From Megalopta genalis (Eukaryota; Arthropoda; Insecta; Hymenoptera; Halictidae), in contig NW_027476407.1 in NCBI RefSeq assembly GCF_051020955.1, positions 184,054-248,053 on the forward strand: 64,000 nt of DNA. Reading direction: 5' to 3'. Both the position numbers and the translations under genes were made by a program. Below the pieces are notes generated by a model, which was not told the DNA's origin, did no database searches, and saw nothing but the letters and a program-made list of their open reading frames with translations. Shown here one piece after another: positions 48,668 through 62,606 of the stretch. Every line of letters starts with the position of its first letter. Position 1 is the stretch's first letter.

Positions 48668-50601
48668 TCAAAAGTAGGAGGAACAAACGTGGTAGCTTCA
48701 ATTCCATGCGAAACAAATGATGTAGCATCAAATCAATGCGAAGTAGAAGGCGTAGCTTCAAATCCATGCGAAACAAATGGTTTAGCTACAAATACTTATG
48801 ATATTCAGTATTTAGCTACAACTGCATGCGAAACTAACGAGTTAGCTTCATATCCATGCGAAACACACAATTTATCTTCAAATCAATGCGATGTAGAAGG
48901 TTTAGCTTCAAATCAATAAGAGGTAGAAGGTTTAGCTCAAATCCATAGAATGTAGAAGGTTTAGGTACAAATTAATGCGATGTAGAAGGTTTAGCTTCAA
49001 ATCCATACGAAACACATGATTTAACTTCAAATCAATTCGAAGGACAAGGCTTAGATTCAAATCCATGCGAAAGAAATGATTTAACTTCAAATCAATGCGA
49101 AGTAAACGGCATAGCTTCACATCCATGCGAAACAAATGGTTTAGCTACAAATACTTGTGATATACATTATGTAGCTACAACTGCATGCGAAACAAACGAG
49201 TTAGCTTCAAATCCATGCGAAACACATGATTCAGCTGCAAATCAATGCGATGTAGAAGGTTTAGATTCAAATCATGCGAAACACATGATTCAGCTGCAAA
49301 TCAATGTGATGTAGAAGTTTTAGCTTCAAATCCATGCGGAACACATTATTTAGCTGCAAATCAGTGCGAAGTAGAAGGCTCGTGTTCAAATCAATGCGAT
49401 TCAAATGGTTCATCTTCAAATACTTGTTAAAGACATGATTTAGCTTCAACTGCATGCGAAACACATGATTTAGCTTCAAATCAATGCGATGTAGCAGGTT
49501 TAGCTTAAAATCCATGCAAAACACGTGATTTAACTTCCAATTAATGCGAAGTAGAAGGCTTAGCTTCAAATCCATGCGAATCAAATGATTTAGCTTCAAA
49601 TACTTGTCATATACGTTATTTAGATTGAACTGCATGCGCAACGAACGAATTAGCTTCAAATCCATGCGAAACACATGATTTAGCTGCAAATCAATGCGAT
49701 GAAGAATGTTACGTTCAAATCCATGCGAAACAAATGATATAGCTTCAAACACTTGGGGTGTAAGTGATATAGCTTCAAATGAAGACTAATCAAACGAGTT
49801 AGCTTCAAAATCCTCGCGATACACATGATTTAGCTTCAAATACTAGCGATATAAGTGATGTAGATTCAACTGCAGGCGAAACGATCGAGTTAGCTTCAAA
49901 TCCATGAGAAACACACGATTCAGCTGCAAATCAATGCAATGTAGAAGGTTCAGCTTCAAATCGATGCGAAACACATGATTCAGCTGCAAATCAATGCGAT
50001 GTAGAAGGTTTAGCTTCAAATCATGCGACACACATGATTTAGCTTCAAATACTTGCGATATAAGTGATCTAGCTTCAAATACAGGCGAATCGAACGAGTT
50101 AGCTTCAAATCCATGCGAAACACATGATTCAGCTGCAAATCAATGCGATGTAGAAGGTTCAGATTCAAAGCCATGCGAAACACATGATTCAGCTGCAAAT
50201 CAATGCGATGCAGGAGGTTTAGCTTGAAATCCATGCCGAACACATGATTTAGCTTCAAATCCATGGGATGTAGAAGGTTTAGCTTCAAATCCATGCGAAT
50301 CAAATGGTTTAGCTTCAAATACTTGCGATATAAGTGATGTAGAATCAACTGCAGGCGAAACGAACGAGTTAGCTTCAAATCCATTCAAAACTCATGATTT
50401 AGCAGCAAATCAATGCGATGTAGTAGGCTCAGCTTCAAATCCATGCGATTTAAGTGATATAGCTTCAAAAGCAGGAGGAACAAACGAGGTAGCTTCAATT
50501 CCATGCGAAACAAATGATTTAGCTTCAAATCAATGCGTAGTAGAAGGCGTAGCTTCAAATCCATGTGAAACAAATGGTTTATCTTCAAATCAATGCGAAG
50601 T
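48668..50601 (+). repeat. 2-kb segment, copy 2 of the 4,377-bp-spaced repeat
   Basis: Matches 44,291-46,284 with one 60-bp dimer fewer. Private changes include ACTTGTTAAAG near 49,424 and CAGATTCAAAGCC near 50,160. It runs directly into sequence that matches 20,1xx, so its right half is also the start of the 30,477-bp-offset repeat. No gene is present. Confidence 0.88.
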
Positions 50602-52628
50602 AGAAGGTTTAGCTTCAAATCCGTGCGATACACAAGATTTAGCTTCAAATCAATGCGATGTAGTAGGTTCAGCTTCAAATCCATGCGGCACATATGATTT
50701 AGCTTCAAATACTTGCGATATAAGTGACATAGTTTCAAATGGAGGCGAAACGAACGAGTTAGCTTCAAATCCATGCGAAACACATGATTTAGCTGCAAAT
50801 CAATGCGATGTAAAAGGTTTAGCTTCAAATCCATGCGATACACAAGATTTAGCTTCAAATCAATGCGATGTAGAAGGTTCAGCTTCAAATCCATGCGTCA
50901 CATATGATTTAGCTTCAAATACTTGCGATATAAGTGATATAGCTTTAAAAGATGGAGGAACAAACGAGGTGGCTTCAATCCCATGCGAAACAAGTGATTT
51001 AGCTTCAAATCAATGCGTAGTAGAAGGCGTTGCTTCAAATCCATGCGAAACAAATGGTTTAGCTACAAATACTTGTGATATACATTATTCAGCTACAACT
51101 GCATGCGAAACAAACGAGTTAGCTCCAAATCCATGCGAAACACACGATTTAGCTTGAAATCAATGCGATGTAGAAGGTTCAGCTTCAAATCCAAACGAAA
51201 CACATGATTTAGCTTCAAATACTTGCGATATAAGTGATCTAGCTTCAAATACAGGCGAAACGAACGAGTTAGCTTCAAATCCATGCGAAATACATGATTC
51301 AGCTGCAAATCAATGCGATGCAGAAGGTTTAGCTTGAAATCCATGCCAAACACATGATTTAGCTTCAAATCCATGGGATGTATAAGGTTTAGCTTCAAAT
51401 CCATGCGAATCAAATGGTTTAGCTTCAAATACTTGCGATATAAGTGATGTGGAATCAACTGCAGGCGAAACGAACGAGTTAGCTTCAAATCCATTCAAAA
51501 CTCATGATTTAGCAGCAAATCAATGCGATGTAGTAGGCTCAGCTTCAAATCCATGCGATATAAGTGATATAGCTTCAAAAGCAGGAGGAACAAAGGAGGT
51601 ATCTTCAATTCCATGCGAAACAAATGATTTAGCTTCAAATCAATGCGTAGTAGAAGGCGTAGCTTCAAATCCATGCGACACACACGATTTCTCTTCAAAT
51701 CAATGCGATGTAGAAGGATTAGCTTCAAATCCATGCGATACACAAGATGTAGCTTCAAATCAATGCGATGTAGTAGGTTCAGCTTCAAATCAATGCGGCA
51801 TATATGATTTAGCTTCAAATGCTTGCGATATAAGTGATATAGTTTCAAATGGAGGCGAAACGAACGAGTTAGCTTCAAATCCATGCAAAACACATGATTT
51901 AGCTTCAAATCAATGCGATGTAGAAGGTTTAGCTTCAAATCCATGCGAAACACATGATTCAGCTGCAAGTCAATGCGATGTAGAAGGTTTAGCTTCAAAT
52001 CCATGCGAAACACATTATTTAGCTGCAAATCAGTGGGAAGTAGAAGGCTCGGTTTCAAATCAATTCGATTCAAATGGTTCATCTTCAAATACTTGTGAAA
52101 GACATGATTTAGATTCAACTGCATGCGAAACACATGATTTAGCTTCAAATCAATGCGATGTAGAAGGTTTAGCTTCAAATCCATGCAAAACACGTGATTT
52201 AACTTCCAATTAATGCGAAGTAGAAGGCTGAGCTTCAAATCCATGCGAATCAAATGGTTTAGCTTCAAATACTTGTGATATACGTTATTTAGATTGAACT
52301 GCATGCGCAACGAACGAGTTAGCTTCAAATCCATGCGAAAAAAATGATTTAGCTGCAAATCAATGCGATGAAGAAGGTTTAGCTTCAAATCCATGCGAAA
52401 CAAATGATATAGCTTCAAACACTTGGGGTGTAAGTGGTATAGCTTCAAATGAAGACTAATCAAACGAATTAGATTCAAAATCCACGTGATACACATGATT
52501 TAGCTTCAAATATTAGCGATATTATTGATGTAGATTCAACTGCAGGCGAAACGTACGAGTTAGCTTCAAATCCATGCGAAACACATGATACAGCAGCAAA
52601 TCAATGCGATGTAGAAGGTTCAGCTTCA
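49827..52628 (+). repeat. 2.8-kb segment, copy 2 (partner 19,350-22,149)
   Basis: Matches 19,350-22,149 at an offset of 30,477 bp (1,016 monomers less three bases). It retains the GCTTCAAATCC form near 52,175, as in the 16,336 copy. The copies at 21,690 and 30,360 have GCTGCAAATCC. It is therefore not derived from the 30-kb copy. No gene is present. Confidence 0.87.
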
Positions 52629-52679
52629 AATCCATGCAAAACACATGATTTAGCTTCAAATCAATGCGATGTAGAAGGT

Positions 52680-55600
52680 TTAGCTTCAAATCCATGCGAA
52701 ACACATGATTCAGCTGCAAATCAATGCGATGTAGATGGTTTGCTTCAAATCCATGCGATACACAAGATTTAGCTTCAAATCAATGTGATGTAGTAGGTTC
52801 AGCTTCAAATCCATGCGATATAAGTGATATAGCTTCAAAAGCAGGAGGAACAAACGAGGTAGCTTCAATTCCATGCGAAACAAATGGTTTAGCTACAAAT
52901 ACTTGTGATATACATTACTTAGCTACAACTGCATGCGAAACAAACGAGTTAGCATCAAATCCATACGAAACACATGATTAAGCTTCAAATCAATGCGATG
53001 TAGATGGTTTGCTTCAAATCCATGCGATACACAAGATTTAGCTTGAAATCAATGTGATGTAGTAGGTTCAGCTTCAAATCCATGCGATATAAGTGATATA
53101 GCTTCAAAAGCAGGAGGAACCAACGAGGTAGCTTCAATTCCATGCGAAACAAATGATTTAGCTTCAAATCAATGCGATGTAGAAGGTTTAGCTTCAAATC
53201 CACGCGAAACATATGATTTAGCTTCAAACACTTGGGGTATAAGTGATATAGCTTCAAATGCAGACTAATCAAACGAGTTAGATTCAAAATCCACGCGATA
53301 CACATGATTTAGCTTCAAATACTTGCGATATAAGTGATGTAGAATCAACTGCAGGCGAAACGGACGAGTTAGCTTCAAATCCATTCAAAACTCATGATTT
53401 AGCAGCAAATCAATACGATGTAGTAGGCTCAGCTTCAAATCCATGCGATATAAGTGATATAGCTTCCAAAGCAGGAGGAACAAACGAGGTAGCTTCAATT
53501 CCATGCGAAACAAATGATTTAGCTTCAAATCAATGCGTAGTAGAAGGCGTAGCTTCAAATCCATGTGAAACAAATGGTTTATCTTCAAATCAATGCGAAG
53601 TAAAAGGTTTAGCTTCAAATCCGTGCGATACACAAGATTTAGCTTCAAATCAATGCGATGTAGTATGTTCAGCTTCAAATCAACGCGGCATATATGATTT
53701 AGCTTCAAATTCTTGCGATATAAGTGATATAGCTTCAAATGGAGGCGAAACGAACGAGTTAGCTTCAAATCCATGCGAATCAAATGGTTTAGCGTCAAAT
53801 GCTTGTGATATACGTTATTTAGATTCAACTGCATGCGCAACGAACGAGTTAGCTTCAAATCCTTGCGAAACACATCATTTAGCTGCAAATCAATGCGATG
53901 AAGAAGGTTTAGCTTCAAATCCATGCCAAACAAATGATATAGCTTCAAACACTTGGGGTGTAAGTGATATAGTTTCAAATGAAGACTAATCAAACGAGTT
54001 AGCTTCAAAATCCACGCGATAGACATGATTTAGCTTCAAATATTAGCGATATAAGTAATGTAGATTCAACTGCAGGCGAAACGAACGAGTTAGCTTCAAA
54101 TCCATGCGAAACACATGATTTAGCTGCAAATCATTGCGATGTAGAAGGTTTAGCTTCAAAACAATAAGAGGTAGAAGGTTTAGCTTCAAATCAATAGAAT
54201 GTAGAAGGTTTAGCTTCAAATCAAGGCGATGTTAAGGTTTAGCTTCAAATCCATACGAAACACATGATTTAGCTTCAAATCAATTCGAAGGACAAGGATT
54301 AGATTCAAATCCATGCGAAACAAATGATTTAGCTTCAAATCAATGCGATGTAGTAGGTTTAGCATCAAATCCATGCGATACACAAGATTTAGCTTCAAAT
54401 CAATGCGATGTAGTAGGTTCAGCTTCAAATCCATGCGGCACATATGATTTATCTTCAAATACTTGCGATATAAGTGACATAGTTTCAAATGGAGGCGAAA
54501 CGAACGAGTTAGCTTCAAATCCATGCGAGACACATGACTTAGCTTCAAATCAATGCGATGTAGAAGGTTTAGCTTCAAATCCACGCGAAACATATGATTT
54601 AGATTAAAACACTTGGGGTATAAGTGATATAGCTTCAAATGCAGACTAATCAAACGAGTTAGATTCAAAATCCACGCGATACACATGATTTAGCTTCAAA
54701 TACTTGCGATATAAGTGATGTAGAATCAACTGCAGGCGAAACGAACGAGTTAGCTTCAAATCCATTCAAAACTCATGATTTAGCAGCAAATCAATGCGAT
54801 GTAGTAGGCTCAGCTTCAAATCCATGCGATATAAGTGATATAGCTTCCAAAGCAGGAGGAAAAACGAGGTAGCTTCAATTCCATGCGAAAAAAATGATTT
54901 AGCTTCAAATCAATGCGTAGTAGAAGGCGTAGCTTCGATTCCATGTGAAACAAATGGTTTATCTTCAAATCAATGCGAAGTAGAAGGTTTTGCTTCAAAT
55001 CCGTGCGATACACAAGATTTAGCTTCAAATCAATGCGATGTAGTAGGTTCAGCTTCAAATCCATGCGGCACATATGATTTAGCTTCAAATACTTGCGATA
55101 TAAGTGATATAGTTTCAAATGGAGGCGAAACGAACGAGTTAGCTTCAAATCCATGCGAAACACATGATTTAGCTGCAAATCAATGCGATGTAGAAGGTTT
55201 AGCTTCAAATCCATACGATACACATGATTTAGCTTCAAATACTAGCGATATAAGTAATGTAGATTCAACTGCAGGCGAAACGAACGAGTTAGCTTCAAAT
55301 CCATGCGAATCAAATGGTTTAGCTTCAAATGCTTGTGATATACGTTATTTAGATTCAACTGCATGCGCAACGAACGAGTTAGCTTCAAATCCATGCGAAA
55401 CACATGATTTAGCTGCAAATCAATGCGATGAAGAAGGTTTAGCTTCAAATCCATGCGAAACAAATGATATAGCTTCAAATACTTGCGATATAAGTGACAT
55501 AGTTTCAAATGGAGGCGAAACGAACGAGTTAGCTTCAAATCCATGAGAGACACATGACTTAGCTTCAAATCAATGCGATGTAGAAGGTTTAGCTTCAAAT

Positions 55601-56277
55601 CCATGCGAAACACATGATTCAGCTGCAAATCAATGCGATGTAGAAGGTTTAGCTTCAAATCATGCAAAACACATGATTTAGCTTCAAATACTTGCGAAAC
55701 ACCTGATTTAGCTTCAAATACTTGCGATATAAGTGATCTAGCTTCAAATACAGGCGAATCGAACGAGTTAGCTTCAAATCCATGCGAAACACATGATTCA
55801 GCTGCAAATCAATGCGATGTAGAAGGTTCAGCTTCAAATCCATGCGTAACAAATGATTCAGCTGCAAATCAATGCGATGTAGAAGGTTTAGCTTCAAATC
55901 CATGCGAAACAAATGATATAGCTTCAAACACTTGGGGTGTAAGTGATATAGCTTCAAATGAAGACTAATCAAACGAATTAGATTCAAAATCCACGCGATA
56001 CACATGATTTAGCTTCAAATATTAGCGATATTATTGATGTAGATTCAACTGCAGGCGAAACGAACGAGTTAGCTTCAAATCCATGCGAAACACATGATAC
56101 AGCAGCAAATCAATGCGATGTAGAAGGTTCAGCTTCAAATCGATGCGAAACACATGATTCAGCTGCAAATCAATGCGATGTAGAAGGTTTAGCTTCAAAT
56201 CATGCGAAACACATGATGTAGCTTCAAATACTTGCGATATAAGTGATCTAGCTTCAAATACAGGCGAATCGAACGAG
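52680..56277 (+). repeat. ~3.6-kb HOR array, unit 1 (3,598 bp)
   Basis: First of four consecutive HOR copies, starting at the CATGATTCAGCTGC monomer before the TTGCTTC 29-mer. A HindIII-type AAGCTT in ATGATTAAGCTTC (52,980) marks the unit; the next three fall at 56,578, 60,147 and 62,907. Relative to unit 2 it lacks 150 bp (five monomers) near 53,775. Unit 4 shares that deletion. Eastern markers GATAGACATG and GCGTCAAATGC are present. No gene is present. Confidence 0.9.
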
Positions 56278-59200
56278 TTAGCTTCAAATCCATGCGAAAC
56301 ACATGATTCAGCTGCAAATCAATGCGATGTAGATGGTTTGCTTCAAATCCATGCGATACACAAGATTTAGCTTCAAATCAATGTGATGTAGTAGGTTCAG
56401 CTTCAAATCCATGCGATATAAGTGATATAGCTTCAAAAGCAGGAGGTACAAACGAGGTAGCTTCAATTCCATGCGAAACAAATGGTTTAGCTACAAATAC
56501 TTGTGATATACATTACTTAGCTACAACTGCATGCGAAACAAACGAGTTAGCATCAAATCCATACGAAACACATGATTAAGCTTCAAATCAATGCGATGTA
56601 GATGGTTTGCTTCAAATCCATGCGATACACAAGATTTAGCTTGAAATCAATGTGATGTAGTAGGTTCAGCTTCAAATCCATGCGATATAAGTGATATAGC
56701 TTCAAAAGCAGGAGGAACCAACGAGGTAGCTTCAATTCCATGCGAAACAAATGATTTAGCTTCAAATCAATGCGATGTAGAAGGTTTAGCTTCAAATCCA
56801 CGCGAAACATATGATTTAGCTTCAAACACTTGGGGTATAAGTGATATAGCTTCAAATGCAGACTAATCAAACGAGTTAGATTCAAAATCCACGCGATACA
56901 CATGATTTAGCTTCAAATACTTGCGATATAAGTGATGTAGAATCAACTGCAGGCGAAACGGACGAGTTAGCTTCAAATCCATTCAAAACGCATGATTTAG
57001 CAGAAAATCAATACGATGTAGTAGGCTCAGCTTCAAATCCATGCGATATAAGTGATATAGCTTCCAAAGCAGGAGGAACAAACGAGGTAGCTTCAATTCC
57101 ATGCGAAACAAATGATTTAGCTTCAAATCAATGCGTAGTAGAAGGCGTAGCTTCAAATCCATGTGAAACAAATGGTTTATCTTCAAATCAATGCGAAGTA
57201 AAAGGTTTAGCTTCAAATCCGTGCGATACACAAGATTTAGCTTCAAATCAATGCGATGTAGTATGTTCAGCTTCAAATCAACGCGGCATATATGATTTAG
57301 CTTCAAATTCTTGCGATATAAGTGATATAGCTTCAAATGGAGGCGAAACGAACGAGTTAGCTTCAAATCCATGCGAAACACATGATTTAGCTGCAAATCA
57401 ATGCGATGTAGAAGGTATAGCTTCAAATCCATGCGATACACATGATTTAGCTTCAAATACTAGCGATATAAGTAATGTAGATTCAACTGCAGGCGAAACG
57501 AACGAGTTAGCTTCAAATCCATGCGAATCAAATGGTTTAGCGTCAAATGCTTGTGATATACGTTATTTAGATTCAACTGCATGCGCAACGAACGAGTTAG
57601 CTTCAAATCCTTGCGAAACACATCATTTAGCTGCAAATCAATGCGATGAAGAAGGTTTAGCTTCAAATCCATGCGAAACAAATGATATAGCTTCAAACAC
57701 TTGGGGTGTAAGTGATATAGTTTCAAATGAAGACTAATCAAACGAGTTAGCTTCAAAATCCACGCGATAGACATGATTTAGCTTCAAATATTAGCGATAT
57801 AAGTAATGTAGATTCAACTGCAGGCGAAACGAACGAGTTAGCTTCAAATCCATGCGAAACACATGATTTAGCTGCAAATCATTGCGATGTAGAAGGTTTA
57901 GCTTCAAAACAATAAGAGGTAGAAGGTTTAGCATCAAATCCATGCGATACACAAGATTTAGCTTCAAATCAATGCGATGTAGTAGGTTCAGCTTCAAATC
58001 CATGCGGCACATATGATTTATCTTCAAATACTTGCGATATAAGTGACATAGTTTCAAATGGAGGCGAAACGAACGAGTTAGCTTCAAATCCATGCGAGAC
58101 ACATGACTTAGCTTCAAATCAATGCGATGTAGAAGGTTTAGCTTCAAATCCACGCGAAACATATGATTTAGATTAAAACACTTGGGGTATAAGTGATATA
58201 GCTTCAAATGCAGACTAATCAAACGAGTTAGATTCAAAATCCACGCGATACACATGATTTAGCTTCAAATACTTGCGATATAAGTGATGTAGAATCAACT
58301 GCAGGCGAAACGAACGAGTTAGCTTCAAATCCATTCAAAACTCATGATTTAGCAGCAAATCAATGCGATGTAGTAGGCTCAGCTTCAAATCCATGCGATA
58401 TAAGTGATATAGCTTCCAAAGCAGGAGGAAAAACGAGGTAGCTTCAATTCCATGCGAAAAAAATGATTTAGCTTCAAATCAATGCGTAGTAGAAGGCGTA
58501 GCTTCGATTCCATGTGAAACAAATGGTTTATCTTCAAATCAATGCGAAGTAGAAGGTTTTGCTTCAAATCCGTGCGATACACAAGATTTAGCTTCAAATC
58601 AATGCGATGTAGTAGGTTCAGCTTCAAATCCATGCGGCACATATGATTTAGCTTCAAATACTTGCGATATAAGTGATATAGTTTCAAATGGAGGCGAAAC
58701 GAACGAGTTAGCTTCAAATCCATGCGAAACACATGATTTAGCTGCAAATCAATGCGATGTAGAAGGTTTAGCTTCAAATCCATACGATACACATGATTTA
58801 GCTTCAAATACTAGCGATATAAGTAATGTAGATTCAACTGCAGGCGAAACGAACGAGTTAGCTTCAAATCCATGCGAATCAAATGGTTTAGCTTCAAATG
58901 CTTGTGATATACGTTATTTAGATTCAACTGCATGCGCAACGAACGAGTTAGCTTCAAATCCATGCGAAACACATGATTTAGCTGCAAATCAATGCGATGA
59001 AGAAGGTTTAGCTTCAAATCCATGCGAAACAAATGATATAGCTTCAAATACTTGCGATATAAGTGACATAGTTTCAAATGGAGGCGAAACGAACGAGTTA
59101 GCTTCAAATCCATGAGAGACACATGACTTAGCTTCAAATCAATGCGATGTAGAAGGTTTAGCTTCAAATCCATGCGAAACACATGATTCAGCTGCAAATC

Positions 59201-59846
59201 AATGCGATGTAGAAGGTTTAGCTTCAAATCATGCAAAACACATGATTTAGCTTCAAATACTTGCGAAACACCTGATTTAGCTTCAAATACTTGCGATATA
59301 AGTGATCTAGCTTCAAATACAGGCGAATCGAACGAGTTAGCTTCAAATCCATGCGAAACACATGATTCAGCTGCAAATCAATGCGATGTAGAAGGTTCAG
59401 CTTCAAATCCATGCGTAACAAATGATTCAGCTGCAAATCAATGCGATGTAGAAGGTTTAGCTTCAAATCCATGCGAAACAAATGATATAGCTTCAAACAC
59501 TTGGGGTGTAAGTGATATAGCTTCAAATGAAGACTAATCAAACGAATTAGATTCAAAATCCACGCGATACACATGATTTAGCTTCAAATATTAGCGATAT
59601 TATTGATGTAGATTCAACTGCAGGCGAAACGAACGAGTTAGCTTCAAATCCATGCGAAACACATGATACAGCAGCAAATCAATGCGATGTAGAAGGTTCA
59701 GCTTCAAATCGATGCGAAACACATGATTCAGCTGCAAATCAATGCGATGTAGAAGGTTTAGCTTCAAATCATGCGAAACACATGATGTAGCTTCAAATAC
59801 TTGCGATATAAGTGATCTAGCTTCAAATACAGGCGAATCGAACGAG
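56278..59846 (+). repeat. ~3.6-kb HOR array, unit 2 (3,569 bp)
   Basis: Has the five monomers missing from unit 1. It lacks 179 bp (six monomers, one of them 29 bp) near 57,931, where CAATAAGAGGTAGAAGG joins directly to TTTAGCATCAAATCC. Private or shared variants include AGGAGGTACAAACG near 56,442, also in unit 3 near 60,010. It therefore shares a recent common ancestor with unit 3. No gene is present. Confidence 0.9.
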
Positions 59847-62606
59847 TTAGCTTCAAATCCATGCGAAACACATGATTCAGCTGCAAATCAATGCGATGTA
59901 GATGGTTTGCTTCAAATCCATGCGATACACAAGATTTAGCTTCAAATCAATGTGATGTAGTAGGTTCAGCTTCAAATCCATGCGATATAAGTGATATAGC
60001 TTCAAAAGCAGGAGGTACAAACGAGGTAGCTTCAATTCCATGCGAAACAAATGGTTTAGCTACAAATACTTGTGATATACATTACTTAGCTACAACTGCA
60101 TGCGAAACAAACGAGTTAGCATCAAATCCATACGAAACACATGATTAAGCTTCAAATCAATGCGATGTAGATGGTTTGCTTCAAATCCATGCGATACACA
60201 AGATTTAGCTTGAAATCAATGTGATGTAGTAGGTTCAGCTTCAAATCCATGCGATATAAGTGATATAGCTTCAAAAGCAGGAGGAACCAACGAGGTAGCT
60301 TCAATTCCATGCGAAACAAATGATTTAGCTTCAAATCAATGCGATGTAGAAGGTTTAGCTTCAAATCCACGCGAAACATATGATTTAGCTTCAAACACTT
60401 GGGGTATAAGTGATATAGCTTCAAATGCAGACTAATCAAACGAGTTAGATTCAAAATCCACGCGATACACATGATTTAGCTTCAAATACTTGCGATATAA
60501 GTGATGTAGAATCAACTGCAGGCGAAACGGACGAGTTAGCTTCAAATCCATTCAAAACGCATGATTTAGCAGAAAATCAATACGATGTAGTAGGCTCAGC
60601 TTCAAATCCATGCGATATAAGTGATATAGCTTCCAAAGCAGGAGGAACAAACGAGGTAGCTTCAATTCCATGCGAAACAAATGATTTAGCTTCAAATCAA
60701 TGCGTAGTAGAAGGCGTAGCTTCAAATCCATGTGAAACAAATGGTTTATCTTCAAATCAATGCGAAGTAAAAGGTTTAGCTTCAAATCCGTGCGATACAC
60801 AAGATTTAGCTTCAAATCAATGCGATGTAGTATGTTCAGCTTCAAATCAACGCGGCATATATGATTTAGCTTCAAATTCTTGCGATATAAGTGATATAGC
60901 TTCAAATGGAGGCGAAACGAACGAGTTAGCTTCAAATCCATGCGAAACACATGATTTAGCTGCAAATCAATGCGATGTAGAAGGTATAGCTTCAAATCCA
61001 TGCGATACACATGATTTAGCTTCAAATACTAGCGATATAAGTAATGTAGATTCAACTGCAGGCGAAACGAACGAGTTAGCTTCAAATCCATGCGAATCAA
61101 ATGGTTTAGCGTCAAATGCTTGTGATATACGTTATTTAGATTCAACTGCATGCGCAACGAACGAGTTAGCTTCAAATCCTTGCGAAACACATCATTTAGC
61201 TGCAAATCAATGCGATGAAGAAGGTTTAGCTTCAAATCCATGCGAAACAAATGATATAGCTTCAAACACTTGGGGTGTAAGTGATATAGTTTCAAATGAA
61301 GACTAATCAAACGAGTTAGCTTCAAAATCCACGCGATAGACATGATTTAGCTTCAAATATTAGCGATATAAGTAATGTAGATTCAACTGCAGGCGAAACG
61401 AACGAGTTAGCTTCAAATCCATGCGAAACACATGATTTAGCTGCAAATCATTGCGATGTAGAAGGTTTAGCTTCAAAACAATAAGAGGTAGAAGGTTTAG
61501 CTTCAAATCAATAGAATGTAGAAGGTTTAGCTTCAAATCAAGGCGATGTTAAGGTTTAGCTTCAAATCCATACGAAACACATGATTTAGCTTCAAATCAA
61601 TTCGAAGGACAAGGATTAGATTCAAATCCATGCGAAACAAATGATTTAGCTTCAAATCAATGCGATGTAGTAGGTTCAGCATCAAATCCATGCGATACAC
61701 AAGATTTAGCTTCAAATCAATGCGATGTAGTAGGTTCAGCTTCAAATCCATGCGGCACATATGATTTATCTTCAAATACTTGCGATACAAGTGACATAGT
61801 TTCAAATGGAGGCGAAACGAACGAGTTAGCTTCAAATCCATGCGAGACACATGACTTAGCTTCAAATCAATGCGATGTAGAAGGTTTAGCTTCAAATCCA
61901 CGCGAAACATATGATTTAGCTTCAAATCAATGCGTAGTAGAAGGCGTAGCTTCGATTCCATGTGAAACAAATGGTTTATCTTCAAATCAATGCGAAGTAG
62001 AAGGTTTTGCTTCAAATCCGTGCGATACACAAGATTTAGCTTCAAATCAATGCGATGTAGTAGGTTCAGCTTCAAATCCATGCGGCACATATGATTTAGC
62101 TTCAAATACTTGCGATATAAGTGATATAGCTTCAAATGGAGGCGAAACGAACGAGTTAGCTTCAAATCCATGCGAATCAAATGGTTTAGCTTCAAATACT
62201 TGTGATATACGTTATTTAGATTGAACTGCATGCGCAACGAACGAGTTAGCTTCAAATCCATGCGAAAAAAATGATTTAGCTGCAAATCAATGCGATGAAG
62301 AAGGTTTAGCTTCAAATCCATGCGAAACAAATGATATAGCTTCAAACACTTGGGGTGTAAGTGGTATAGCTTCAAATGAAGACTAATCAAACGAATTAGA
62401 TTCAAAATCCACGTGATACACATGATTTAGCTTCAAATATTAGCGATATTATTGATGTAGATTCAACTGCAGGCGAAACGTACGAGTTAGCTTCAAATCC
62501 ATGCGAAACACATGATACAGCAGCAAATCAATGCGATGTAGAAGGTTCAGCTTCAAATCCATGCAAAACACATGATTTAGCTTCAAATCAATGCGATGTA
62601 GAAGGT
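59847..62606 (+). repeat. ~3.6-kb HOR array, unit 3 (2,760 bp, internally shortened)
   Basis: The left part copies unit 2, including AGGAGGTACAAACG and GCAGAAAATCAATACG. It does not have the 179-bp deletion. Near 61,918 about 300 bp are missing (CATATGATTTAGC joins the GCGTAGTAGAAGG monomer). Near 62,130 it switches to a leader matching 52.2-52.7 kb, with GAAAAAAATG and CCACGTGATAC. It is therefore a chimera of two HOR contexts. No gene is present. Confidence 0.87.

Noticed and set aside
51495..52496. Minus-strand open frame of 333 codons, also present at 15,657-16,658
   Set aside because: The repeated length only reflects segmental duplication of the satellite. The third relative at 29,881-30,681 is shorter and no codon-level conservation is apparent.
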